Shown in pieces: positions 47,047-56,947 of a DNA stretch of 64,000 nt. The notes beneath the pieces were generated by a model. The model did not search any database and was not told where the DNA came from. It saw nothing but the letters and a program-made list of their open reading frames with translations. A program made the position numbers and the translations under genes. This stretch comes from Williamsia sp. CHRR-6 (GTDB taxonomy: Bacteria; Actinomycetota; Actinomycetes; Mycobacteriales; Mycobacteriaceae): NCBI RefSeq assembly GCF_018474015.1, contig NZ_JAHCSG010000008.1, positions 1-64,000 on the forward strand, given 5' to 3'. Numbering within the stretch: position 1 is the first letter of the stretch; the number at the start of each line of letters is the position of its first letter.

Positions 47047-47772
47047 TCAGTGGTGCAGCAGCATCCCGGCGGCTGCGGTGTCGACCACGACGGTGGCGTG
47101 GGGATGGGCCTGTAGCACCGAAGCTGGGCATGCCGGGGACACCGGTCCTGCCACGGCGTCGGCGATCGCTCGGGCCTTGTGTGTGCCGGTGGCCACCAGC
47201 AGCAGATGCGCGGCCGAGGAGATGGTGGCCAATCCTTGGGTGATCACCAGGCGTGGAACGTCATCGGGGTGATCGAAGAACCGGGCGTTGTCGGCCCTGG
47301 TCTGTTCGGTGAGCGTCGCCGGCCGCGTCCGGGAGGTCAGTGGCGATGATGGCTCGTTGAACGCGATGTGCCCGTTGGCGCCGATGCCGAGGATCTGCAG
47401 ATCCACCCCACCGATCGCGCACAATTCGGCGTCATAGGCCTGCGCGGCCTGCGCCGGATCGGCGGCGGTGCCGTCGGGGCCGTGCACCGCGTCGATGTCT
47501 ATGTGGTCGGTGAACTCGTCGCGGATAACCTGAGCGTACGACTGCGGGTGCCCCGCAGGCAGGCCAACGTATTCGTCCAGCAGATAGGCCTGTGTGCCGG
47601 CGAACGACACCCGCCCGGCTCGATGTCGCGCGATCAGCTCTCGGTAGGCGGGCAGCGGCGACGAACCGGTGGCCAACCCGAGGTACCGTATCCCCGAATC
47701 AACTGCCTCGCAGACGATGTCGGCCATCACCACCCCGGCCTCGGCTGGGTCGTCGACGGTGATCAGGTCCAT
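47047..47772 (-). CDS. nagB: Glucosamine-6-phosphate deaminase NagB
   Basis: 241 residues. GLATGSSPLPAYRELIARH phosphate loop; catalytic region LLDEYVGLPAGHPQSY; GIGANGHIAFNEP. Converts glucosamine-6-P to fructose-6-P and ammonia, the last step of GlcNAc breakdown. ATG overlaps the nagA stop (ATGA). Confidence 0.96.
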   Translation of the reverse strand: MDLITVDDPAEAGVVMADIVCEAVDSGIRYLGLATGSSPLPAYRELIARHRAGRVSFAGTQAYLLDEYVGLPAGHPQSYAQVIRDEFTDHIDIDAVHGPDGTAADPAQAAQAYDAELCAIGGVDLQILGIGANGHIAFNEPSSPLTSRTRPATLTEQTRADNARFFDHPDDVPRLVITQGLATISSAAHLLLVATGTHKARAIADAVAGPVSPACPASVLQAHPHATVVVDTAAAGMLLHH

Positions 47773-48985
47773 CAGTCGACCCAGCTGCCGTGGTTCATCA
47801 CCGCGCGCACCGACATGGGCGCGGCGGCCGACGGGTCGACCCCGTCGAGCACGAGCAGGTCGGCGCGCATCCCGGCGCGTAGGTCACCGACTCCGGCGTC
47901 GACCCCCAAGAGTCGGGCGGGCGTGTGCGTGGCGGCGACCACTGCGGCCTGCAACGGGACGCCGGCGTGAGTCACTGTGCGCGCCAACACATCGGCCAGC
48001 GTGCTGGTGCTGCCGGCCAGCGAGCCGACTTGTTCGTCGTCGGCGTACAGGCGGGCCACGCCCTCGACCACGTCGACGTCCTGCGGACCCAGACGGTATC
48101 GGCCGTCGGCCATCCCGGTGGCCACCATCGCGTCGCTGATGAGTGTGATCCGGTGTGGCCCAAGGAGGTCGAAGATCATCGCGACAGTTCCGTCGGCCAG
48201 ATGGACACCGTCGGCGATCAACTCCGCCACCAGTTCGCCCCGACCTGCCGCGGCCAGACACGCACCCGCCAGACCCGGCTCCCGATGGTGCAGCGGTGCC
48301 ATCCCGTTGAACAGGTGGGTGGCCAGCAGTGGGCGTTCGGCCGAACGGGCAATGGACTCGGCGGCAACGGAATACGACGCGTCGGAGTGCCCTAGACCCA
48401 CCATCACGCCGTGGTCGCGGGCGACGTCGACCAGCTCGCCGAACCGCGCGGTCTCCGGCGCCAGCGTCACCGCCGCCACCGTCCCGCGGCCCGCCGAGAG
48501 CAGGCGATCGAGGATGGCGGGATCACCGTCGATGATGTGTCGCGGGTCTTGGGCACCGCAGCGGGCGACGGCCAGGAACGGACCTTCCAGATGGATCCCG
48601 CTGATCACCCCCGACTCCGCCAGCTCGGCCAGCTCACGTATCTGACGGTCGATGTCGGCCACCGGCGCCGACACGAGGCTGGCCAGCACCGAGGTGCTGC
48701 CTGCGCGGCGATGGAAGTCGGCTGCGGCAGCACAGCCGGGACCGTCGGACTCGGGGAAACCCCAGCCGCCACCCCCGTGGCAGTGCACGTCGATCAGTCC
48801 GGGCACAATGGCCTGATCACTCGGAAGTGCCTGCGGGGGTGTGGTTTCCGGCCATTGATCGACCGGACCGACCCACGCGATCGAGCCGTTGGCGACGGCG
48901 ACGATCCCGTCATCGACGCAGACGCTCGCCGACACCAGTCGGCCGCGCAGGATGTGGTCGAAGCGTCGGGTCATGGTGTGTTGGG

Positions 48986-48989
<4 letters not shown>
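47772..48989 (-). CDS. nagA: N-acetylglucosamine-6-phosphate deacetylase NagA
   Basis: 405 residues, amidohydrolase fold. Metal/active-site stretches GLIDVHCHGGGGWGFPESDG, GIHLEGPFLAVARCGAQDPR, VGLGHSDASY, LATHLFNGMAPLHHREPGLA, and LISDAMVATGMADG. Removes the acetyl group from GlcNAc-6-P made by the PTS. The first ATG overlaps the EIIC stop (ATGA); a second ATG is five codons in. Confidence 0.96.
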
Positions 48990-50218
<1,229 letters not shown>

Positions 50219-50271
50219 CTCGGGGCCTTTGCTCGGTGAGGGTGACGGATTCGAACATCACGACGTGCGGC

Positions 50272-50287
50272 GAGGTTATAACCAGTT
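50272..50287 (-). promoter_or_regulatory. dre-like GntR operator between EIIC and EIIB genes
   Basis: Minus strand AACTGGTTATAACCTC contains ACTGGT-N4-ACC, the frame of the DasR site ACTGGTCTAGACCACT (10 of 16 positions). It includes the perfect palindrome GGTTATAACC. It is placed to control both divergent PTS genes. Confidence 0.55.
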
Positions 50288-50339
50288 AGCATGGTTTTGC
50301 CCGACCGACTTGTCAACACATCCGAAGTGAGGAACCACC

Positions 50340-50570
50340 GTGTCGAAGGCTCAGGACATACTCGCCGCGCTCGGGGGTGCGAGCAACGTCGTCGAGATCG
50401 AAGGGTGCATCACCCGGCTTCGTACCGAGGTGGCCGACGCGGGCAAGGTCGACCACGCGGCGTTGAAGAAGGCAGGGGCGCACGGGGTGATCGCCGCCGG
50501 CTCGGTCGTGCAGGTGGTGGTGGGTCCCGAGGCCGACATGTTGGCTGACGACATCAGCGATCTGCTGTGA
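50340..50570 (+). CDS. PTS EIIB component (glucose/GlcNAc family)
   Basis: 76 residues from GTG 50340. The phosphorylated cysteine is in EIEGCITRLRTEV, the standard glucose-family EIIB site. The gene is a stand-alone EIIB. Its stop overlaps the EIIA GTG start. Ribosome binding site GTGAGGAACCACC. Accepts phosphate from EIIA and passes it to the sugar in EIIC. Confidence 0.93.
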   Translation: MSKAQDILAALGGASNVVEIEGCITRLRTEVADAGKVDHAALKKAGAHGVIAAGSVVQVVVGPEADMLADDISDLL

Positions 50571-51064
50571 CGGGGTCGGCTGAGCCGGCGCTGTCGGTCC
50601 GGGCCCCGCTGGGTGGGACCGCGACTGCGCTTGCGCAGGTTCCCGATCCGGTGTTCGCGACCGAGATGGTCGGGTCAGGTCGGGCCATCGAACCGGCGGT
50701 CGGGCTCGGGCCGGTGGAGGTCGTGGCCCCGGTGTCAGGTCGCCTGGTGAAGGTGCACCCCCATGCGTTCGTCATCCTCACCGAATCCGGTGTCGGGGTG
50801 TTGGTGCATCTGGGAATCGACACCGTGCGACTGGGTGGGTCCGGATTCACCGTGCACACCGCGGACGCGACTCACGTCGAGGTGGGCTGTCCGATGATCA
50901 CCTGGGATCCCGATGCGGTTCGCGCGCAGGGCTATTGCGCCTCGTGCCCGGTGGTGGTGATGGATTCCGCGCCCGGTCAGGTGCGTTCGGAACCACCGGT
51001 CGAGATCGCCCGCGGTGCAGAGTTGTTCGCCTGGGCCCCCACCGCGCGCGGTCGCCTCGCCTGA
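50567..51064 (+). CDS. PTS EIIA component (Crr type)
   Basis: 165 residues from GTG 50567. EIIA-Glc hallmarks: VVAPVSGRLVKVHPHAFVIL with the supporting histidine and GVGVLVHLGIDTVRLGG with the phosphorylated histidine. Stand-alone EIIA, coupled to EIIB. Convergent with the GntR regulator, whose stop is one base beyond. Confidence 0.94.
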   Translation: MTGSAEPALSVRAPLGGTATALAQVPDPVFATEMVGSGRAIEPAVGLGPVEVVAPVSGRLVKVHPHAFVILTESGVGVLVHLGIDTVRLGGSGFTVHTADATHVEVGCPMITWDPDAVRAQGYCASCPVVVMDSAPGQVRSEPPVEIARGAELFAWAPTARGRLA

Positions 51065-51065
51065 G

Positions 51066-51803
51066 TCAGGCGTCCTCGCGCAGCTCCATGTGTAATTCGT
51101 AGCGATCGGCCCGATACCACGAGCAGGTGTGCTCCAGTGGTTGTTCGCCGTGACGTCCGATGCGGTCGAACGCGAGAACTGGTGCACCGGTGGCTATCCC
51201 GAGCATCGTCGCGATCCACTCGGGTGCTTCGCGAGCTGCCACGGTCTGCTCGGCCCGGTCGATGGGTGTGCCGAACCGGTGCGAAAGCGTCTCGTAGATC
51301 GAGGCGCTGAGGTCGGTGTCGACGAGGTCGGGCAGGTGCGGCCCGTGGTACCAGGCGTCGTCGACCGATATCGGTTGGCCGTCGGCAATGCGCAAGCGCA
51401 CGATGTGATGGCCGGGGTCGCTGGCGCGCAGGCCCAGCGCCACCGCGGTTCGCGGGGGTGGCGGACAGGTCTCGACGCGGATGACCACCGTGGTCGGGTT
51501 GAGGCCCTGGCGGCGCATGTCTTCATGGAACGAGGCGAGGTGCAACCGGGATCGGACCTGTCGCTCGGCGACGTAGGTGCCCTTACCGCGTACCCGCACC
51601 AGCATGCCGTCGTTCACCAGTTGTCCGATCGCGTCTCGCACGGTGATGCGGCTGACCCCGAAGTCCACACACAGCTGGCGTTCGCTGGGCAACATGTCGC
51701 CGGGCGCGAGGTCGTCGGTACACATCCGCTCGAGATGGGCGCGCACCTGCTCATGCTTGGGGACCATGCTGTTGACGATGGTGGATTCGGACACGTCACC
51801 CAT
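51066..51803 (-). CDS. GntR/HutC-family regulator (DasR/NagR-like)
   Basis: 245 residues from ATG 51803. Winged helix VPKHEQVRAHLERM ... LPSERQLCVDFGVSRITVRD ... GKGTYVAERQV, then the UTRA ligand domain typical of HutC types (LHLASFHEDMRRQGLNPTTV ... SIYETLSHRFGTPIDRAEQT). DasR/NagR regulators bind GlcNAc-6-P or GlcN-6-P and control nag and PTS genes. Operator-like sites stand upstream of this gene and between the PTS genes. Confidence 0.9.
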   Translation of the reverse strand: MGDVSESTIVNSMVPKHEQVRAHLERMCTDDLAPGDMLPSERQLCVDFGVSRITVRDAIGQLVNDGMLVRVRGKGTYVAERQVRSRLHLASFHEDMRRQGLNPTTVVIRVETCPPPPRTAVALGLRASDPGHHIVRLRIADGQPISVDDAWYHGPHLPDLVDTDLSASIYETLSHRFGTPIDRAEQTVAAREAPEWIATMLGIATGAPVLAFDRIGRHGEQPLEHTCSWYRADRYELHMELREDA

Positions 51804-51849
51804 CCCGGTCTGCGGCGTACGCCCGGTGCGCACTGACTCAGATGGTACC

Positions 51850-51865
51850 TGTGGTCATTACCAGT
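51850..51865 (-). promoter_or_regulatory. dre-like operator upstream of the GntR gene
   Basis: Minus strand ACTGGTAATGACCACA matches the DasR consensus ACTGGTCTAGACCACT at 12 of 16 positions. It is 47 bp upstream of the regulator start, suggesting autoregulation. Confidence 0.6.
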
Positions 51866-52051
51866 TCAGGTCAGCTGAGGGGGCCCGGCGTCGGGAGAGG
51901 CTGCGAGGTGCCTCGGCGTCGGAATCGTGAGTCCGCGACACGCGCCGCAATGACAGTCAACTTCCGTTACTTCTGTCACTCTGTTCACTGGTAGTCCAAG
52001 CGATCACCCGTATCCGGGTCGACGATGCCCCGGCGGAAAGGAAGCGTGATC

Positions 52052-52177
52052 ATGTCCGCGAGCCTGCCTTCAGAGAACCCCCATTCCACCTCGGTGCGCG
52101 TCTGGCGGGTGGTGGCGATGATCGCCCCGCTCGTCGGGCTGGTGATCGGCATGCTGCTGGTCGTCGGCTCGGTCTAG
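52052..52177 (+). CDS. 41-residue single-span membrane peptide
   Basis: MSASLPSENPHSTSVRVWRV followed by VAMIAPLVGLVIGMLLVVGS-V. A polar head of about 18 residues, then one hydrophobic span to the C-terminus. A very strong ribosome binding site GGAAAGGAAG lies seven bases upstream, which supports translation. No homologue recognised. It stands alone between the GntR gene and the VOC gene. Confidence 0.55.
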   Translation: MSASLPSENPHSTSVRVWRVVAMIAPLVGLVIGMLLVVGSV

Positions 52178-52213
52178 CCAGCTCGGTCCAGCCGGCTCGC
52201 CCGACCGGTCGGA

Positions 52214-53011
52214 TCACATCCCGATCGGCGGATGGCCGAGGTTGATCACCGCACCACATGGATCGGTGATCGAAGCCAGGGTCCCGTACGGGGTGACCTC
52301 CGGCGCCATCAGCACCGATCCACCCAGCGCGGTGGCTGCGGCCACGGTCGCGGCCACATCGTCGACCGTGACGTACACCGACCAGTGTGACGGGGTTCCG
52401 GCTGGCAGCAGGTCGCCTGCCGCCATGATCCCGCCGTAGCTCACATCGCCGAACATCAACTGCGAGTAATGATCTGGGCCCTCTTTCTCCGGGTCACCAC
52501 CGGTGCCGATCTCCAGCAGTCGGGTGTCGACGACCTTCGGGTAGAACGCCGTCGAGGCCGCGTAGTCGTGACTCATGCACTCGAACCAGTACGGCGCGCC
52601 GTGCACGCCCCACTCGGTGAAACCGGCGTGTGTGTTCGGCTGCCAGAAGCCGATGCTCGCCCCGGCCGGGTCGGTGACCACCGCCATCGTCCCCTCCTCG
52701 CCCACTGTCATCGGCGGTGTCACGGCGGTGGCCCCGGCCGCCTCGGCGGCTGCCACCGATGCGGCGGCGTCGGTGGTGTGCAGGTACACCGCCCACGTGT
52801 TCGCCGGCGCGCCGGATTCGGGCCAGTAGGGGCTCAGGCCCGCCACGCGGCGTCCGTGCAGCGTGAAGTTCTGGTATCCGCCGAACTCCTCGCGCGGCGG
52901 TTCGCAGTCCCACCCGAAGAGCTGGCCGTAGAACGCGGTGACTCGGGTGGTGTCGGTGCTCATCAGGTCGAACCAGATCGGGGCACCGGCAGGTGCGGTG
53001 TAGTCGGTCAT
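52214..53011 (-). CDS. Two-domain VOC (glyoxalase-fold) protein, Cfp30B-like
   Basis: 265 residues made of two VOC modules: APIWFDLMSTDTTRVTAFYG / QLFGWDCEP and APYWFECMSHDYAASTAFYP. Each ends in a TDPxGAxI strand (VTDPAGASIGFWQP; ITDPCGAVINLGHP). The arrangement and length match the mycobacterial Cfp30B/TB27.3 protein. Enzymatic activity is uncertain in that family. Confidence 0.85.
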   Translation of the reverse strand: MTDYTAPAGAPIWFDLMSTDTTRVTAFYGQLFGWDCEPPREEFGGYQNFTLHGRRVAGLSPYWPESGAPANTWAVYLHTTDAAASVAAAEAAGATAVTPPMTVGEEGTMAVVTDPAGASIGFWQPNTHAGFTEWGVHGAPYWFECMSHDYAASTAFYPKVVDTRLLEIGTGGDPEKEGPDHYSQLMFGDVSYGGIMAAGDLLPAGTPSHWSVYVTVDDVAATVAAATALGGSVLMAPEVTPYGTLASITDPCGAVINLGHPPIGM

Positions 53012-53098
53012 GATCAGTGATCCTCTCGGCGAATCCGGTGTTGTCGAGAAGGTAGACCGCCGCAGCGGCCAAAGTTCATCGATCGGCCGCGAACCTGA

Positions 53099-54343
53099 TC
53101 AATCGGCCAGCGCGCTGGGTGCCGGTTGGGGGACCTGGAACCGATAGCCCTGAGCCAGGGGACAGTTCAATGCGTTGAGCGAGTGGACCTGGGCGTCGGT
53201 CTCGATGCCCTCGGCGATGACCAGCAGGTGGTTGGCCTCGGCGTGTTCGACCAGCCCGGTCAGCAGGTGGTCGACCATCGGGGTGCCGAGCCCGGCGGTG
53301 AGGGATGCATCGATCTTGAATCCGTCGATGGGCCAGTTGATCATTCGGCTCAGCGACGACCATCCACGTCCCAGATCGTCGATGACCACCTGAGCCCCGG
53401 TCTCGCGCAGCCGGGTGATCGACGCCGCAGCCGATGCATCGTCGAGCGTGGCCGATTCGATCAACTCCACCCGGATCAGTTCGGTGGGAAACGGCGAGGA
53501 CGTGATGGCCTCGATGAGCATGTCCAGCCGATACCGGCGTTCCAGGTGAGCTCCGTCGACGTTGACGTGCAGCGGCGAGGTGCGATTGTCGGGACAGGTC
53601 TGCATCATCATGGTCGCCGCCCGCGCCAACATGTCCAGGTCGAGGTCGAGCACGATGTCGGTGCTCGCGATGGCGGGCAGGAACTCCGCCGGCCCGACCA
53701 ATCCATGATCGGGGTGCATCCACCGACTCAAGGCCTCGTAGCCGCGGATCTCCCGGGTGCGCGGGTCCACGATCGCTTGAAACCATGGGCTGATCTGGCC
53801 CGCGTCCATCGCCTCGAGCACATCGTCGACGGAATACCGCGCCGTCGACGCGGCCCGGTCGCGCTGTAGTTCCAGCTGCTCTTCGATCACGCGGCCGTAC
53901 TTGCCCAGCACCGACATCTGAGTCTCGGTGAGCTCGTTGGGATTGGGATCGCCCAGACACAGGGTGCCGATGGCGGTGTGTTCACGACTGAACAGCGGGA
54001 CTCCGGCGTAGCTGCGCAGGTCGCTGTCGAGCACCGGTTGGGCACATCGTCGGTCCACCGAGGCGTCAGTGGCGTCGGGGATCATGACGGGTTCACCGGA
54101 GTCGACGACCACGCTGCAGATGGTCTCGTCGCGGCCGCTGACACTTCCGACCCTGCCGTCGGGGGTGCCGTAGGAGGCCAGCACGAACTGCTGGCGGTCG
54201 TCGAGGATGTGCACGGCGGCGATCGGGTAGCCCAGTGCGTTGGCAGCAAGCTCCAACGTGGAGGTCAGGACCGGGCTGACGCGGGTCAGCGCCGTGTAGT
54301 TGCCTGCCGGTCCGCCCCGTGATTCCGGGCGGTTGAGGGTCAC
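53099..54343 (-). CDS. GAF-EAL cyclic-di-GMP phosphodiesterase
   Basis: 414 residues. N-terminal GAF sensor (AAVHILDDRQQFVLASYGTP ... SYAGVPLFSREHTAIGTLCL), then an EAL domain with catalytic signature residues visible: GYEALSRW, HVNVDG (Asn), ELIES (Glu), IDDLGRGWSSL (Asp-Asp, variant of DDFGTGYSSL), FKIDASL (Lys), AEGIET (Glu), QGYRFQVPQP (Gln). All metal and base positions are present, so it is probably active, degrading c-di-GMP. No GGDEF domain. Cytosolic. Confidence 0.88.
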   Translation of the reverse strand: MTLNRPESRGGPAGNYTALTRVSPVLTSTLELAANALGYPIAAVHILDDRQQFVLASYGTPDGRVGSVSGRDETICSVVVDSGEPVMIPDATDASVDRRCAQPVLDSDLRSYAGVPLFSREHTAIGTLCLGDPNPNELTETQMSVLGKYGRVIEEQLELQRDRAASTARYSVDDVLEAMDAGQISPWFQAIVDPRTREIRGYEALSRWMHPDHGLVGPAEFLPAIASTDIVLDLDLDMLARAATMMMQTCPDNRTSPLHVNVDGAHLERRYRLDMLIEAITSSPFPTELIRVELIESATLDDASAAASITRLRETGAQVVIDDLGRGWSSLSRMINWPIDGFKIDASLTAGLGTPMVDHLLTGLVEHAEANHLLVIAEGIETDAQVHSLNALNCPLAQGYRFQVPQPAPSALAD

Positions 54344-54475
54344 ATCCTTGTCGTATCACGATTCGAGGGTGTGAATCGCGTCTTGCGATCCACTGCCGGG
54401 CTGGTGTCGAGGTCAGCCGACGGATGGGTGGGGAATAATCACACTTTCCAGACACGGCGAAGGAGCAGGTCGATC

Positions 54476-55276
54476 ATGGTCGGATCTGATGCGGTCGGTT
54501 CGGATGCGGCCGATGCTCAGCTGGCTGCCGAACTCGCCACCGACGCCGGCCACCTGCTGGTGGAACTGCGCGCAGGCGGTGCGGTCGTCGGTGACGAGCT
54601 GGGCCGCCTGGGTGACCAGCGAGCCAACGACCTGCTGCTCGCGCGGCTCGCGGCGCAACGCCCCGACGACTCGGTGCTTTCGGAGGAATCGGTGGATGAC
54701 CGCTCCCGGTTGAATGCCGACCGGGTGTGGATCATCGACCCGCTGGACGGCACTCGCGAATATCAGCGACCCGGTCGCCGGGACTGGGCGGTGCATGTGG
54801 CGCTGTGGCGTCGCGGACTCGGACTGACCGTCGGCGCCGTCGCCCTACCTGCGCTCGGCGTCACCTACTGCAGTGCGTCGATGCCGCCCGGGGAGCCGCC
54901 GACTGGGACGCTGCCGATCGACGAGCTGCTACCGGCTGCGAACTCCCCTCGCCCACGGGTGGTCATCAGCTCCTCGCGACCAGTTCCCGAGGCCGCCGCC
55001 GTGGCCTCCGCGATCGGTGCGCAGGTGGTGCACCTGGGGTCGGCCGGGGCCAAGGCGATGGCGGTGGTGCGAGGCGAGGCGCAGGTGTACATCCACTCCG
55101 GCGGACAGTCCGAGTGGGACTCGGCCGCTCCGGTGGCCGTGGCGCTCGCGGTCGGCCTGTGGTGCAGCCGTGTCGACGGAACACCGTTGGAGTACAACCG
55201 ATCTGATGTATACCTGCCTGATCTGCTGATCTGTCGTCCCGAGCTTGTCCCGCCGATCCTGGCCGCCATCACCTGA
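54476..55276 (+). CDS. cysQ: 3'(2'),5'-bisphosphate nucleotidase CysQ
   Basis: 266 residues from ATG 54476; AAGGAG lies about ten bases upstream. Inositol monophosphatase superfamily: metal site IDPLDGTREYQRPGRRDWAV (the Glu-Tyr insertion is CysQ-like), second site GGQSEWDSAAPVAVALAVGL. Removes the 3'-phosphate from PAP(S), recycling the by-product of sulfation. The GRRDWAVHVA form matches mycobacterial CysQ. Confidence 0.9.
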   Translation: MVGSDAVGSDAADAQLAAELATDAGHLLVELRAGGAVVGDELGRLGDQRANDLLLARLAAQRPDDSVLSEESVDDRSRLNADRVWIIDPLDGTREYQRPGRRDWAVHVALWRRGLGLTVGAVALPALGVTYCSASMPPGEPPTGTLPIDELLPAANSPRPRVVISSSRPVPEAAAVASAIGAQVVHLGSAGAKAMAVVRGEAQVYIHSGGQSEWDSAAPVAVALAVGLWCSRVDGTPLEYNRSDVYLPDLLICRPELVPPILAAIT

Positions 55277-55329
55277 CGACGAACGGGTGGCTGCGCGTTG
55301 CCGCACAGCCACCCGCTCATGGTGTCCGC

Positions 55330-55735
55330 CTCAGAAGCCGAAGTTGCCGGCGCCGCTTTCGTGGCTGGGGTCGTTGGCCTGGTAGTCGATGTGGGTGTCG
55401 GTCTGGGGGACGGGGTCGGTGAAGTTGTCGGTGCTGTAGTTGACGTGTCCGTCGCCGTCGGTGTCGGCGCGGGCGGTGTCGTAGTAGTGGTCGCCGTCGG
55501 TGTCGATGAGTTCGAGGTCGGCGCGGCCGTCGTTGTTGGTGTCGATGAATTTGTCGTCCCAGACGCCGTCGCCGTCGGTGTCGAGGGCGACGACGTCGAC
55601 GCGGCCGTCGTGGTTGAGGTCCCAGGAGGCTTTGTCGGCTTGTCCGTCGCCGTCGGTGTCGGTGAGGACGACGTCGACGCGGCCGTCGTGGTCGGTGTCG
55701 ATCTCCCAGAGCTGTTGGCCGTCACCGTTCTCACG
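55330..55735 (-). repeat. 406-bp direct repeat, copy 1
   Basis: Encodes the C-terminal ~135 residues of the long DTDGDG protein. Bases correspond to 56331-56736 with offset 1001 and appear to differ only at GTCGAC versus GTCGTT near 55675. Recent duplication or conversion. Confidence 0.9.
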
Positions 55736-56215
55736 GGTCTCGTGAGCCCGATCCTGCTGCGAGTCACGCTCGTCGCTCTTGTCCTCCGACCGGTTGTTCT
55801 CGGTCGAGCGGCTCGCGCTGCGGTCGTTGTCGTCGCGGTCGCTGTCGCGGGAGGACGAGTCCGAGCTGCTGTCGCGGGAGGACGAGTCCGAGTCGCTGTC
55901 CTTCGAGCTGCTCGACGAGCTCGACGTTCCGTCGATGTGCGGTGCCGCCTCGTCGATCGTGCTGGTCGAGTCCACCTTGCCGTCCTCGTTGGTGTCGAGA
56001 CCCTTGGTGTCGTAGCGGCCGTCGCGATCTGTGTCGACCTCGTAGTAGTCGGCCTTGCCGTCGCTGTCGGAGTCGACAGCGCGGACGTCGGCGATGCCGT
56101 CACCGTCGGTGTCGACGTCGACGAGGTCGACCTTGCCGTCGCCGTCGGTGTCGGCCACCAGCGTCTCGTTGGTGCCGTCGTTGTCGTAGTCGGTTGCGGT
56201 CTCGTTGGTGCTCAT
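55331..56215 (-). CDS. Asp-rich DTDGDG-repeat protein, long form
   Basis: 294 residues with 15 or so calcium-site-like repeats of the type DTDGDGxxD (thrombospondin-3/EF-loop pattern) in two blocks, split by a Ser/Asp-rich low-complexity segment (SSSSSSSKDSDSDSSSRDSS...). The C-terminal block reads LWEIDTDHDGRVDVVLTDTD and ends HIDYQANDPSHESGAGNFGF. Very acidic. No signal peptide is visible although such repeats are usually extracellular. Ribosome binding site AGGAGAACCCC. Resembles actinobacterial DUF6802-type proteins as remembered. Bases 55330-55735 are repeated in the next gene. Confidence 0.75.
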   Translation of the reverse strand: MSTNETATDYDNDGTNETLVADTDGDGKVDLVDVDTDGDGIADVRAVDSDSDGKADYYEVDTDRDGRYDTKGLDTNEDGKVDSTSTIDEAAPHIDGTSSSSSSSKDSDSDSSSRDSSSDSSSRDSDRDDNDRSASRSTENNRSEDKSDERDSQQDRAHETRENGDGQQLWEIDTDHDGRVDVVLTDTDGDGQADKASWDLNHDGRVDVVALDTDGDGVWDDKFIDTNNDGRADLELIDTDGDHYYDTARADTDGDGHVNYSTDNFTDPVPQTDTHIDYQANDPSHESGAGNFGF

Positions 56216-56330
56216 CGGGGTTCTCCTGGGGTGCTCGGCATCTGGAGGATCTCAAGATGCGTGGTGGTTTCGTAGATCAGATGCGCCGAACCGGTCGGAT
56301 GTTCCCGGCGGGCAGGGGGAAAATTCGGGT

Positions 56331-56736
56331 CTCAGAAGCCGAAGTTGCCGGCGCCGCTTTCGTGGCTGGGGTCGTTGGCCTGGTAGTCGATGTGGGTGTC
56401 GGTCTGGGGGACGGGGTCGGTGAAGTTGTCGGTGCTGTAGTTGACGTGTCCGTCGCCGTCGGTGTCGGCGCGGGCGGTGTCGTAGTAGTGGTCGCCGTCG
56501 GTGTCGATGAGTTCGAGGTCGGCGCGGCCGTCGTTGTTGGTGTCGATGAATTTGTCGTCCCAGACGCCGTCGCCGTCGGTGTCGAGGGCGACGACGTCGA
56601 CGCGGCCGTCGTGGTTGAGGTCCCAGGAGGCTTTGTCGGCTTGTCCGTCGCCGTCGGTGTCGGTGAGGACGACGTCGTTGCGGCCGTCGTGGTCGGTGTC
56701 GATCTCCCAGAGCTGTTGGCCGTCACCGTTCTCACG
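56331..56736 (-). repeat. 406-bp direct repeat, copy 2
   Basis: Second copy of the C-terminal block of the DTDGDG genes, inside the short form; see 55330-55735. The boundary on the 5' side falls within codons for THR/ETRENG just before the shared block. Confidence 0.9.
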
Positions 56737-56823
56737 CGTCGCGTGAATGCGCTCGTCGTTGTCCGCGTGCTCGGTCTTGTCGTTCGAGGTGGTGGTGCTG
56801 TTGTCGCTCGAGTTGCCGCTCAT
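56332..56823 (-). CDS. Asp-rich DTDGDG-repeat protein, short form
   Basis: 163 residues. A unique polar head (MSGNSSDNSTTTSNDKTEHA-DNDERIHA) is followed by the same C-terminal block as the long form, with one visible substitution (GRNDVVL for GRVDVVL). The N-terminal repeat block and the Ser/Asp-rich spacer are absent. Ribosome binding site TGGAGACGACC. Probably binds calcium. No export signal. Confidence 0.75.
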   Translation of the reverse strand: MSGNSSDNSTTTSNDKTEHADNDERIHATRENGDGQQLWEIDTDHDGRNDVVLTDTDGDGQADKASWDLNHDGRVDVVALDTDGDGVWDDKFIDTNNDGRADLELIDTDGDHYYDTARADTDGDGHVNYSTDNFTDPVPQTDTHIDYQANDPSHESGAGNFGF

Positions 56824-56947
56824 GGTCGTCTCCAGGTGTAGATGGTTGATCCGATCGATGTGGTCCAGGTCTGGACGCTCACACTACGTAGGATGCGGTC
56901 ACGATGCCGGATGTTCCCGAAACATGTGAACGAGATGTTCGGCCAGG

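Noticed and set aside
55331-56215. Plus-strand Val/Gly-rich open frames opposite the DTDGDG genes
   Set aside because: They are complements of GAC/GGC repeat codons and carry no start context; the minus frames have ribosome binding sites and a coherent repeat pattern.
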